A stretch of DNA of 64,000 bases, taken from SCUB01 sp041918675. Its GTDB lineage: Bacteria > Pseudomonadota > Alphaproteobacteria > Rhizobiales > Xanthobacteraceae. The notes below the pieces were generated by a model. It made no database searches. It was not told where the DNA came from and was given only the letters and a program-made list of their open reading frames with translations. Where the stretch lies: assembly GCA_041918675.1 (NCBI GenBank), contig JAYRVF010000014.1:496001-560000 (forward strand), written 5' to 3'. How positions within the stretch are numbered: position 1 is the stretch's first letter; every line of letters begins with the position of its first letter. Positions 52,155 through 62,389 of the stretch are shown here, one piece after another. The position numbers were made by a program, and so were the translations under genes.

Positions 52155-53335
52155 GCGTCTCCTCCCGCGACATCGCGGCCGGCCGCCGGCCCGCGCGTTC
52201 CGCTTTTTCCTTCCGTGGTCTTGTACCACGAGATCAGCCAGCCCACCGCCGACATGATCAGGATACCGGCCAAACTGACAACAAGGTGAATGCCCGCTCC
52301 GCCCGACAACTCGACCAGGACGAACTGTCCGGCGAAAGCGAGGAACACGCCGAGACAGAAGATCTCCAGCGAGTTCTGCCCGCACAGAATGAGCGGGCGC
52401 AGCCACGGCGAATTGAGCCCCGGCCAGTCGCCGCGAATGAACCAGACCGTGATCGCGGCGAGCGCGAGGAAATGCGCGAAGCGCAACACGTCGAGATTGG
52501 TCTTGTCGATCGGATACATCCACGTCTCGAGCGCGCGCGGCATCCAGACGTTGAGCGCCGGATAATGCCAGGTCAGCGTCACCGCGAAGGCGAAGACCAG
52601 ATAGGCGATCGCGATCGCCAGAACATAAGGCGACGTCGTCAGCCGCGACAGACGCGCCGCGCCGCCGAGCGCGCACCAGGCGCCGAACACGAACAGCAGT
52701 TGCCAGGCGAAGGGATTGAAGAACCAGACGCCGCTCGGATAGGCCGCGAGCGCGAGATCGAACTCCCAGGTCGCCGCGTAAAGCCCGACGGCGAGCAGCA
52801 GCGCCAGATCGGGCAGGCGCCGCAACAGCCACAACACCGGCGGAAAGATCAGCAACAGCACGATGTAGAGCGGCAGCACGTCCATGTTGACGGGCTTGAA
52901 CCTGAGCAGCAGCGCCTGCACGATCATGACGTCGGGCTGCTTGAGGAATTCGAGGATGTTCATTTCCTCCGCGTAGAGCGGATTTTCGAAGCGCGTGGCG
53001 ACATAGGAAATTTCGGCGAGGAAGATCGCGAACAGAAAGACGTGCGCGACGTAGATCTGCCAGACGCGGCGCAGAATGCGCGCGGTCGCCACGATGAAGC
53101 CGCGCTCGGTCATAGCGCGGCCATAGACGAAGGCCGCGGTGTAGCCGGAAATGAAGATGAAGATTTCGGTCGCGTCGCTGAAGCCGTAATTCCTGATCGA
53201 CGCCCAAGTCAGGATGCTCGGCGGCAGGTGATCGACGAAGATCAGCCACAGCGCGAGACCGCGGAAAAGATCGAGCCGCAGATCGCGCGCGCCGCCGGCC
53301 GACGGCGTCATGGCAATGGCGACCGGTCGCGTCAT
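52151..53335 (-). CDS. opgC: OpgC-like membrane acyltransferase
   Basis: Integral membrane protein of the OpgC family, which adds succinyl groups to periplasmic glucans in other bacteria. The 394-residue protein has about ten membrane helices, starts with LRLDLFRGLALWLIFVDHLP and has the family block GFSDATEIFIFISGYTAAFV (conserved His and Asp-Ala-Thr-Glu). RFAHFLALAAITVWFIR and CGQNSLEIFCLGVFLAF lie near the end. ATG 53335 was used, with ATG 53311 as alternative. It heads a translationally coupled operon with two SGNH proteins; the acceptor is unknown. Confidence 0.92.
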   Translation of the reverse strand: MTRPVAIAMTPSAGGARDLRLDLFRGLALWLIFVDHLPPSILTWASIRNYGFSDATEIFIFISGYTAAFVYGRAMTERGFIVATARILRRVWQIYVAHVFLFAIFLAEISYVATRFENPLYAEEMNILEFLKQPDVMIVQALLLRFKPVNMDVLPLYIVLLLIFPPVLWLLRRLPDLALLLAVGLYAATWEFDLALAAYPSGVWFFNPFAWQLLFVFGAWCALGGAARLSRLTTSPYVLAIAIAYLVFAFAVTLTWHYPALNVWMPRALETWMYPIDKTNLDVLRFAHFLALAAITVWFIRGDWPGLNSPWLRPLILCGQNSLEIFCLGVFLAFAGQFVLVELSGGAGIHLVVSLAGILIMSAVGWLISWYKTTEGKSGTRGPAAGRDVAGGDA

Positions 53336-53637
53336 GGCCGCGTCATCGCACGCCGCGCGCCGCGAGAGCCGTCGGCGCCGGAATCGCGCGCGTTGGGCGC
53401 GGACCGAAACGCCGCGACGCCGCGCGCCGCCTCGCCGCTCCATGTCATATGGTCAGGCGGCGCGGCGGATTGCCGCCCTCCGGCGCGAACGGGCGATGGC
53501 GTCATGACTTTCTCGCTCGACGACATGGCGATGGCATGAATTCGGCGCTAAATTTCAACGCGCTGGCTGAAACGCTTGACGTTACCCGCAATTCGGTTGG
53601 AAAACAGGCGGCCAAGCCGGGGCCCCCATGACCGCCA
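53336..53637. other. Divergent promoter region opgC/apaG
   Basis: About 300 bp between divergent genes, GC-rich near opgC and AT-richer near apaG. No gene or clear palindrome seen. Confidence 0.4.
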
Positions 53638-54045
53638 ATGAAATTCACGAACATGTACCGCGCCATATCACATGAGATCGAGGTCAGCGTCGAGCCGGAG
53701 TTCATGGCGGACCGCTCGTTTCCCGACGAGAATTACTTCTTCTGGGCCTACACGATCACGATCGTCAATCGCGGTCCGGCCACGGTTCAGCTCAAGACGC
53801 GCCACTGGATCATCACCGACGCGCTCGGCCGCGTCCAGGAAGTTCGCGGCGACGGCGTCGTCGGCGAACAGCCGCAACTCGCGCCCGGCGAGAGCTTCGA
53901 ATACACGAGCGGCGTTCCGCTGGCGACGCCGTCCGGCTTCATGACCGGGACCTATGGCATGGTCGGCGCGAACGGGCACGCCTTCGACATCGACATCCCG
54001 ACATTCTCGCTCGACCGGCCCGGCGCCAAGCACAGCCTCAATTAG
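53638..54045 (+). CDS. apaG: ApaG protein
   Basis: Small immunoglobulin-like (fibronectin III-type) protein linked to Co2+/Mg2+ tolerance and protein interaction. The 135-residue product has EIEVSVEPEFMADRSFPDE, FFWAYTITIVNRGPATVQLK, RHWIITDALGRVQEVRGDGV, and the Gly-rich TYGMVGANGHAFDIDIPTF. The ATG at 53653 gives the usual MYRAISHEIEV start and is an alternative to 53638. Its stop overlaps the convergent hslO stop by four bases, as is common for convergent gene pairs. Confidence 0.95.
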   Translation: MKFTNMYRAISHEIEVSVEPEFMADRSFPDENYFFWAYTITIVNRGPATVQLKTRHWIITDALGRVQEVRGDGVVGEQPQLAPGESFEYTSGVPLATPSGFMTGTYGMVGANGHAFDIDIPTFSLDRPGAKHSLN

Positions 54046-55021
54046 AGGGCGAGGCCGACTTCGGCGGGCACGAACGGATGGACCGCGCCGCAGAATTCGC
54101 AGGTCACGGTGATCTTGTCGCCCTCGACCAGGTCGCGCCGCTCCTCGATCGAGAAGCTCGCGAGCATCGCGGCGACCGCCTCGCGCGAACAGGAGCATTT
54201 CGCCGCGACCAGCCGCGGCCGGAAGACGCGAACGCCGCGCTCGTGGAACAGGCGGTAGACGAGGCGCTCGGCGGACAGATCCGGATCGATCAGTTCGACA
54301 TCCTCGACGGTCGCGATCAGCGACTGTCCCTCAACCCAGGCGTCATCCTCGGCCGGTTCGGCGAGCGCGAAATCCTGCGGCGCGTCGCCGGGATGCAGGT
54401 CGCGCCGGGCGACGCGCCCCTCGGCCTTGGGCAGGAACTGCAGGAGCATCCCGCCCGCGCGCCACCGGCGCCGCGCGCCGTCTTGAGAGGCGCGGTACTC
54501 CTCGCCAACCGCCAGGCGCACCCGCGTCGGAATCTGTTCCGAGCGCAGGAAATATTCGTGCGCGGCCGCTTCCAGTCCGCCGCCTTCCAGCGCCACCAGC
54601 CCCTGATAGCGATTCATGTCGGCGCCCTGGTCGATGGTCATGGCGAGATGGCCGCGTCCGAGCAGCGCGCTGGAGTTGCTTGCCGCGCCGATCCGGTCGG
54701 CGTCGAAGCGCGCATAGGCCCGCAGATGACCCGGCGTGCGATAGTCCACCACCAGCATCGGCACCGCGCCGTCGCTCTTGGTCTGCAGGATGAAACGGCC
54801 CTCGAATTTCAACGCCGAGCCGAGCAGCGTTGCGAGCACGATCGCCTCGCCGAGCAAGCGGCCGACCGCGGGCGGATAATCATGGCCGGAAAGAATGGAA
54901 TGGACCGCGGGGCCGAGCCTGACCATGCGGCCGCGCAGATCGAGCGCGGCGACCTCGAACGGCAGAACCGCGTCATCGACCGGCTCCGCCGACGGCATCC
55001 GTCCGAGGTCCGGCGCCGTCG

Positions 55022-55025
<4 letters not shown>
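54042..55025 (-). CDS. hslO: Redox-regulated chaperone Hsp33
   Basis: Cytoplasmic holdase activated by oxidation of its zinc-bound cysteines. The 327-residue protein has the N-terminal HSILSGHDYPPAVGRLLGEA and the C-terminal redox switch: CSCSREAV (CXC) and TCEFCGAVH (CXXC). All four Zn ligands are present. The ATG overlaps the argF stop by four bases, tying a stress chaperone to the arginine operon, an order I recall as conserved in alphaproteobacteria. Confidence 0.95.
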
Positions 55026-55968
<943 letters not shown>

Positions 55969-55972
<4 letters not shown>

Positions 55973-57177
55973 CGCGCGCTCCCTTTCGCGGCCGCTTCGC
56001 CCAGGCGCGCGCAGGCGCGGTCGATGCGTTCGACGGCCGCGGCGATTTCCGTCTCGCCGATGATGAGCGGCGGCAGCAGGCGCACGACGTTCTCCCCGGC
56101 CGAGACCGTGAGCAGGCCCTGCTCGCGCAAGGCCACCACGAGTTCGGCCGCCGGAACCACGGCCTTCAACCCGAGCAGCAGGCCTTCGCCGCGCACCTCG
56201 GCGATGACGCCGGGATGGCGGTCGCGGATCGAGGCGAGCTTCTGCTTGAGCAGAAGCGACATGCGCCGTACATGGTCGAGAAAGCCCGGCTCCAGCATCA
56301 CGTCGAGCACCGCGTTGACCACCGCCATCGCGAGCGGATTGCCGCCGAAGGTCGAGCCGTGCGAGCCGGCCGTCATGCCCGACCCCGCGCGCGCGGTCGC
56401 CAGACACGCGCCGACCGGAAATCCGCAGCCGAGCGCCTTGGCGAGCGCCATGATGTCCGGCGTCGCGCCGGTGCGCTGATAGGCGAACATCTCGCCGGTG
56501 CGGCCCATACCCGTCTGCACTTCGTCGAACACCAGAAGCAGGCCGCGCCGATCGCACAAATCGCGCAGCGCCCGCAGGAAAGCGGGATCGGGAACGCGCA
56601 CGCCGCCCTCGCCCTGCACGGGTTCGATCAGGATCGCGGCGGTCGCGGGCGTGACCGCCTTCTCCACCGCCTTGATGTCGTTCAAGGGCACGCGGTCGAA
56701 ACCTTCGAGCGGTGGCCCGAAGCCTTCGAGATATTTGGCGGTGCTGCCGGCGGCGAGCGTGGCGAGCGTGCGGCCGTGGAACGCGCCTTCGAAGGTGATG
56801 ATGCGGAACCGTTCGGGCTCGCCCTTGGCGGCGTGGTAGCGGCGCGCCATCTTGATCGCGCATTCCATCGCCTCGGCGCCGGAATTGGCGAAGAACACCA
56901 CGTCGGCGAAACTCGCCGCGCACAGCCGCTCGGCCGCGCGCGCGGCCTCCGGAATCTCGAACAGGTTCGAGACGTGCCAGACTTTCGCGGCCTGTTCGGC
57001 GATCGCGGCGACGAGGCGCGGATGGGCGTGGCCGAGCGAATTGACGGCGACGCCGCCGCCGAAATCGAGATAGCGCGCGCCGTCCGCCGTGATCAGCCAG
57101 GACCCCTCGCCGCGCTCGAACGCCAGCGGCGCGCGGGCAAAGACCGGCAGCAGATGGGAGGGTGAACTCGCGCTCAT
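55969..57177 (-). CDS. argD: Acetylornithine aminotransferase
   Basis: PLP aminotransferase of arginine (and possibly lysine) synthesis. The 402-residue protein has DFGGGVAVNSLGHAHPRLVA, FFANSGAEAMECAIKMAR, TFEGAFHGRTLATLA, LVFDEVQTGMGRTGEMFAYQ and the PLP lysine in IMALAKALGCGFPVGA. It is the first gene of the argD-argF-hslO operon. About 140 bp of leader with three tandem 14-bp repeats and a hairpin precede it. Confidence 0.97.
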
Positions 57178-57248
57178 GTCACAACATGCCGACCTAGGGT
57201 TTCCCGCGGGGGGCTATCTCGCAAGCGCCCGGAAAGGGACGGCCGCGC

Positions 57249-57290
57249 GTCGGCTCCAGACGGTCGGCTCCAGACTGCCGGCTCCAAACA
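57249..57290 (-). repeat. Three 14-bp tandem repeats in the argD leader
   Basis: On the plus strand gtcggctccagacg (57249-57262), gtcggctccagact (57263-57276) and gccggctccaaaca (57277-57290). In the transcript each repeat carries GGAGCCG, which resembles a ribosome-binding site. Purpose unknown. Confidence 0.85.
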
Positions 57291-57315
57291 AAATGTGCCG
57301 CCCCCAAGGCGGCAC
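57286..57315 (-). terminator. Hairpin with U-tract in the argD leader (attenuator-like)
   Basis: gtgccgcc/ggcggcac (57295-57302/57308-57315) with loop cccaa forms an 8-bp GC-rich stem; in the argD direction it is followed by ATTTTGTTT. It lies directly after the predicted promoter, so it would form at the very 5' end of the transcript. Confidence 0.55.
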
Positions 57316-57324
57316 CTTGACAAT

Positions 57325-57354
57325 ATTCTCTATTGGCGACCCGCACGGTGTCAA
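57325..57354 (-). promoter_or_regulatory. Putative argD promoter
   Basis: On the minus strand TTGACA (57354-57349) and, after 18 bp, GAGAAT (57330-57325, four of six consensus bases). The patch is the only AT-rich stretch upstream of argD. Confidence 0.5.
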
Positions 57355-57434
57355 CAGCGCCAGGGACGCGCGAAACAATCGCGGAAACCTCTCAAGGGGC
57401 CGGCGACGAATGAAAATGTGGACGCGTGCCGCCG

Positions 57435-57580
57435 GACTCTTGCGCCCGAGTCGCCCCATATTGTAGCCTGCGAGCCATCAGATACGACATCTCGTGCGGC
57501 AACTCGTCTGAATTCGTGATCTCCCTGGTATGTGTGTGTGCGACCGCTCGCGTTTCGCGACCGGCGAGGGGGGAGGATTC
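57435..57580 (+). promoter_or_regulatory. GANTC methylation sites upstream of gcrA
   Basis: Three CcrM-type GANTC sites: gactc 57435-57439, gagtc 57448-57452 and gattc 57576-57580. GcrA is known to act with CcrM methylation in related bacteria. The sites may allow cell-cycle feedback on gcrA, which is inference. Confidence 0.35.
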
Positions 57581-57726
57581 CGCGAGGTTGCGGCGGGTGG
57601 CCGGCCCGGATCGGGTCCATGCGAACGGGGACGGGCATGGCGGTCGGGGTTGGGGGGTCGAGCTGATCGGCGGACGGGCAGGACCCGGGCGCGGCACAAC
57701 CAGGCCGGATTTAGGGATTGCAGGCA

Positions 57727-58233
<507 letters not shown>

Positions 58234-58257
58234 CGATTTCCGAATTTCAGCGGGAGT

Positions 58258-58289
58258 CCTCGCCGCGAGAATTTCGCCGCGAGGATTTT
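58258..58289 (+). terminator. Probable gcrA terminator
   Basis: Imperfect arms cctcgccgcg and cgccgcgagg (nine of ten paired; 58258-58267/58275-58284) with a 7-nt loop, followed by attttg. It lies 25 bp after the gcrA stop. The opposite-strand gene ends at 58380. Confidence 0.5.
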
Positions 58290-58379
58290 GTCGAACGGCG
58301 CTCGGATCTGTGACTGTCGATGCGGTGGTCGTCGATCCGGCCGCTATCGATTTGGCGGCTGTCGATTCGGCGGTTGTCG

Positions 58380-59408
58380 TTACGCTTCGCCGCCGGGACG
58401 ATCGCCTCTGGCCGCGCCGCCGTCGTCTTGGACGTCGCCTTTCGCGCCCATGCTCTTGCACAGTTCGCGCCCGGCGAGTACCGCGAGCGAAATGACGAAC
58501 GGTCCAAGATAATAGAGAACGCGGAACAGCAGCAGCGCGGCGAGAAGATCCTCCTTGTCGAGTTGCGACAGGCCGACGATCATCGCGGCGTCGAACACGC
58601 CGAGGCCGCCCGGCGAGTGGCTGACGAAGCCGAGCAGGGTCGCCGCCACGAAAATGACCCCGACGGTCACGAAATCGACGTACGGCTCGCCCGGCGTCAG
58701 CACGTACATCGCCGCCGCGCAGCAACCCAGATCGACGATGCCGATCGCGATCTGCAACAGGGTGAGCGTCCCGCCCGGCAGACGAACCGCCCAGACGCCG
58801 CCGCCGACGACGCGGGGGCGCAGCGATACCCAGATGATGTATCCGACCAACGCCGCCAGCATCGCCGCGCCGATCATGCGGTTGACGCCGGGCGACAGCA
58901 GGTCGATCGCCGATGCCGCCTCCGGGTGATAGAGCACGCCGAGGCCGAGAACCGTGGCGTTGCCAAGCCAGAAGGTCAGGCCCGCGACGAAACAGACCTT
59001 GGCGACCTCGACCGCGTCCAGCCCGCACGAGGAATAGATGCGGTAACGCACGGCGCCGCCGCTGAAGGCGCTGGCGCCGATATTATGGCCGATCGAGTAG
59101 CTGGTGAATCCGGCGAGCGCGGCGACGCGGTAGGGAATGTCGGTCCGCCCGATCGTCCGCAGCGCGAACAGGTCGTAGAATGTCAGCGTGAAATAGCCCG
59201 CCGCGACGAAGAGCGCGGCCAGCGCCACCATCGACACATCCGTCTCGCGCAGCGCCGCGACGAGATCGTCGACGTCGATGTCCTTGATGTTCTCGTAGAG
59301 AACATAGACGGCGACCGCGATGATGACGACGCTGAGAACGGCGCCGAGCCGATTGAGCACGCGGTTTTCCTGGAGGAAGGTCAGCGCGTTTCGAATGGCA
59401 GGCAGCAT
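58380..59408 (-). CDS. UPF0104/LPG-synthase TM-family membrane protein
   Basis: A 342-residue integral membrane protein with about eight helices, of the family that includes the flippase domain of lysyl-phosphatidylglycerol synthase (MprF). Typical features: FTSYSIGHNIGASAFSGGAV, VRYRIYSSCGLDAVEVAKV, and FVSHSPGGLGVFDAAMIVGL (the PGGLGVFE-like block). No soluble lysyltransferase domain follows, so it is the stand-alone form that may move a lipid or other amphiphile. GAGG precedes the ATG at 59408. No obvious operon partner. Confidence 0.9.
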   Translation of the reverse strand: MLPAIRNALTFLQENRVLNRLGAVLSVVIIAVAVYVLYENIKDIDVDDLVAALRETDVSMVALAALFVAAGYFTLTFYDLFALRTIGRTDIPYRVAALAGFTSYSIGHNIGASAFSGGAVRYRIYSSCGLDAVEVAKVCFVAGLTFWLGNATVLGLGVLYHPEAASAIDLLSPGVNRMIGAAMLAALVGYIIWVSLRPRVVGGGVWAVRLPGGTLTLLQIAIGIVDLGCCAAAMYVLTPGEPYVDFVTVGVIFVAATLLGFVSHSPGGLGVFDAAMIVGLSQLDKEDLLAALLLFRVLYYLGPFVISLAVLAGRELCKSMGAKGDVQDDGGAARGDRPGGEA

Positions 59409-59759
59409 TCCGACCTCGACGCGGGGTTCATCTCCGAAACGAATGGGACCGGCGCGGCCCAGCCGCGCGATCCGGCGAGAAGTCCGTCGCCGGACCATGC
59501 GCCAACTTCCGTGACGCGGAGATAGCACCCCTGGACGCGGTCCCCACATTCCAGGTCATGCTCTAGCCTATTCCCGCACGCGGTGGGAGACCTTGCCGGG
59601 GGCAACGCGGGGAGCCCGATCGGTTTCTGGCGTTTCGCGCGCGATCCGGCAGGACGGCCCTTCAATTCCCCGGCCATCGCCCGTGAAAACGCGGCGCGCG
59701 CGATTTGCCGGGCGGCGGCCAGGCGCCCGGGAATGGGCCCCAGATACCGCGCGCGGCGA
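59409..59759. other. Gene-free intergenic region
   Basis: About 350 bp upstream of the UPF0104 gene and downstream of the small membrane protein gene, both read leftward. Frames here have no recognisable content, and I saw no RNA gene or strong hairpin. Confidence 0.4.
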
Positions 59760-60119
59760 TCACGAGTCCGCCGGCTGTTCGCGATCCTTGGCCTGTCGGC
59801 GCATGCGGCGGAAAGCCGCAATCGCCTGCTGGCGCGAGATCAGAAAACCGCGCAGCAACGACCCGGCGACGCATCCGACGACATAGACGGCGAACATCAA
59901 TAGCCCGAGATCGAGCCAATAGCCCGGCCGCCCCGGCACGAGGCGGACAAGCGACAGCACGATCAGGCCCGCGACCACGGCGGCGGTCCAGCCGACGAAT
60001 TTCCACGAACCTCCATTGCCGCGATGCACGACGGCGATCCAGCCCATCGCCAGACCGACGATCGCGGCGGCGACGAACCACGGCCAATGGAAGGCAAGAA
60101 GGAAGGTCAATCCGCCCAT
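59760..60119 (-). CDS. Small membrane protein, partner of the OmpA-type gene
   Basis: A 119-residue protein with three hydrophobic helices (LLAFHWPWFVAAAIVGLAMG, FVGWTAAVVAGLIVLSLVR, LGLLMFAVYVVGCVAGSLL) and a basic C-terminal tail (ISRQQAIAAFRRMRRQ). No family recognised. The start codon directly abuts the OmpA-type stop (TAG then ATG), so it is co-translated, suggesting a functional pair at the envelope. Confidence 0.8.
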   Translation of the reverse strand: MGGLTFLLAFHWPWFVAAAIVGLAMGWIAVVHRGNGGSWKFVGWTAAVVAGLIVLSLVRLVPGRPGYWLDLGLLMFAVYVVGCVAGSLLRGFLISRQQAIAAFRRMRRQAKDREQPADS

Positions 60120-61520
60120 CTATTCGATCCTGAACTCGATCCGCCGATTGCGCGCCTTGCCTTCCTCGGTGTCGTTCGGCGCGATCGGCTGCATGCGGCC
60201 GTAACCGACCGGCCGCAGGCGTTCGGCCGACACGCCCCCCTTGACCAGGAAATCGACCACCGCCGCCGCCCGTCGCTCCGACAGCGCGAGATTGGACTGG
60301 TCGTCGCCATCGGCGTCGGTGTGACCGCCGACGACGATGTTGGCCGACTGGCAACGCATCGCCGTGGCGACGAGATGATCGAGCAGGCCGAGCGAGTCGG
60401 CGTCGATCATGGCGTTGCCGGAATCGAACCGTATCTTGGTCTTGCCAAGCACCTCGGAGAAGAGTTGCTGGCATACCGATGGATCGACGCTGGCCGCCGG
60501 CGGCTTGACCGCGATCTCGAATTCGCCCCGCCATCCCTGCGGCCAGTCGCTCGGCGCGGCGGCGCGAATCTGCGTCGCGGCGGCCGTGTAGAAGGCGTCG
60601 CCCTCGAGGCGCGCCGTGCGATCGGAAATGACGAGCGAGCCGGTGCTCAGGCGCGACAGGCGGCCGAGCGCGACGCCGACGGCGGCGGCGAAGTTCTGCG
60701 GCGCGCCGATGCTGATCCTGAGATTGTCGACGATCTTCTCGCCGAAGAACTTGCGCGCTGTCGCCGCGACCAGCGCGCGGCGCATGTTGTCGTCGGGGAC
60801 ATTGCCGCTCAAGGTCAGCGTTCCGGCGACCGGATCCTTGACGGCCTGAAACACGTAAGGCGGCGCGGTGATCGCGCGCGAGGCGACCGAAAATCCCTCC
60901 GGCAGGTTCTTCAGCGCGGCGATGATCGCCTCGCGTCCGCCAAGTTCCCGCGTCGTGCCGACGAAGGCGATGGCGGTGTCGGCGATCTTGACCTCGCCGC
61001 TCTTGAGCAGCGCGAATTGCTCGACGACGAGCCTGGCGACGGCATCGAATTTCGGCGGCGCGCCCCGTGCGAACTCCATCTGATCGACAACCTCGGCGCC
61101 GCCCGCGGACGCGCGCGCGGCCTCGATAAGCGCGGTCCTGACCGCCGGCAGGGGAACGGCGCCGTCCAGCGTCACGCGGGCGCCGTCGCGCCGGATCGAC
61201 CAAGTATAAGGCTTAAGTTCAGGAACGAGCCGCGTATCGTTCCACGCGCGGCGGACGCCGCTGGTGCGCTCGATCGCGGCGATGGCCGCCGCCCGCCCCT
61301 CGTCCGAAAACGCTTCCGCGCTCAACCGGGCGTCGCGGCCGGAGACCTCGATTTTCGCCTTGCTCAGCGGCAGATCGGAAAGCGCCGCGCCCGCCCGCTC
61401 GGTCAGCGTCCGCTCAAGCGGGACGGTGTCGTAGGACGCCGCCGCGACGATCAACGCGAGGAGCGGTATCAATCCGGGCCAGCATTTGCGGACGAGCGCG
61501 AACCGAAAATAGCGCATCAT
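60120..61520 (-). CDS. OmpA-family protein with repeated BON-like segments
   Basis: A 466-residue protein with an N-terminal membrane anchor (GLIPLLALIVAAASYDTVPL). Two to four BON/KOW-like alpha-beta repeats follow (AAIERTSGVRRAWNDTRLV, RRDGARVTLDGAVPLPAVR, DPVAGTLTLSGNVPDDNMRR), and a C-terminal OmpA peptidoglycan-binding domain from about residue 350. That domain has the motifs IVVGGHTDADGDDQSNLALS and VGYGRMQPIAPNDTEEGKAR. It probably links the membrane to the cell wall. ATG 61520 or the next ATG; TTG 61532 is an alternative. Confidence 0.88.
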   Translation of the reverse strand: MMRYFRFALVRKCWPGLIPLLALIVAAASYDTVPLERTLTERAGAALSDLPLSKAKIEVSGRDARLSAEAFSDEGRAAAIAAIERTSGVRRAWNDTRLVPELKPYTWSIRRDGARVTLDGAVPLPAVRTALIEAARASAGGAEVVDQMEFARGAPPKFDAVARLVVEQFALLKSGEVKIADTAIAFVGTTRELGGREAIIAALKNLPEGFSVASRAITAPPYVFQAVKDPVAGTLTLSGNVPDDNMRRALVAATARKFFGEKIVDNLRISIGAPQNFAAAVGVALGRLSRLSTGSLVISDRTARLEGDAFYTAAATQIRAAAPSDWPQGWRGEFEIAVKPPAASVDPSVCQQLFSEVLGKTKIRFDSGNAMIDADSLGLLDHLVATAMRCQSANIVVGGHTDADGDDQSNLALSERRAAAVVDFLVKGGVSAERLRPVGYGRMQPIAPNDTEEGKARNRRIEFRIE

Positions 61521-61594
61521 CGACCAACTCAATCGCCGAACGGCCCGATCGCCGCCGGCCTATCCTTCAACCGCTTCGTTCGCCGGGTGGCGTC

Positions 61595-62197
61595 TCAACC
61601 CTTCCGCGCGTTCGCGAGTTCGGCCAGCCCCTGTTCGAGCAGCTTCGGCAGCTCGGACGGAAGCGCCAGGCGAAGCGCGTGTTCGTGGCCTTTCGCCGAC
61701 ATCTTGTGCCATGTCTTGGCGAGAATGACGGGCATCTTCTCGATCGGTGTCTTGGCCATGAAGGTGTCGATATAATGTTCGAGGAACACCACGCAGGCGA
61801 CGTCTTCCAGAGCCTGGGCGTCGGGGTCCTCCTTGGGGCGCTCCTTGCGCGCGACGGCGCGGACGCGCGCGCGGTCTTCCTCGCCATAGCCGCACGCGGT
61901 CATGATCTCGACCAGCCGCTTGGCGTGGAGATCCTTCAGGTCGTTGCGCCAGCGGTAATAGCCGGCCTTGCCTTCCGGATAGGTCGATCGCGGCACGGTC
62001 CAGCGCTCGATATGCTGGCCGCGCGCGGCGATGCGCAGATGCTCGCTGGCGTCGGGGATCATGCGCGCCAGCGCGCGCGTCATCCGCCGGCCGTAGGCGA
62101 CGGCGGCCGGGATTTCGCGCCCCTCGTCGGTCGTCATTTCGGGATCGCGCGCGTTGGCCGCATCGATAGCCGCGATCACGCGGTCGAATTTATCCAT
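61595..62197 (-). CDS. DUF4202 domain protein
   Basis: A 200-residue soluble protein with DUF4202 features: MDKFDRVIAAIDAANARDP at the start, AARGQHIERWTVPRSTYPEG (a conserved His-Ile-x-Arg-Trp segment), YYRWRNDLKDLHAKRLVEIM, VVFLEHYIDTFMAKTPIEKM and LAKTWHKMSAKGHEHAL. The His/Asp-rich helical pattern recalls HD-type metal-binding folds, but activity is unknown. It lies upstream of the OmpA-type gene on the same strand and divergent from the SDR gene. Confidence 0.92.
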   Translation of the reverse strand: MDKFDRVIAAIDAANARDPEMTTDEGREIPAAVAYGRRMTRALARMIPDASEHLRIAARGQHIERWTVPRSTYPEGKAGYYRWRNDLKDLHAKRLVEIMTACGYGEEDRARVRAVARKERPKEDPDAQALEDVACVVFLEHYIDTFMAKTPIEKMPVILAKTWHKMSAKGHEHALRLALPSELPKLLEQGLAELANARKG

Positions 62198-62389
62198 TGT
62201 GCCATTCTGGGTCGGCGCGCCAAGGCTCCGGCGGCCGTCCGTTGGAGCTGAAACAATACCGGTTGAGAACCTCATCCTAGAGTGAAATGATCCGCGCCAA
62301 ATTGCAATGCGCGCGCGGCGCGAGGCGATCCGGCGCGGGGCCGCGTGAAGGTTCGGCGCCGCGCCGCCGCAATGACGGAAATTCCGCCG

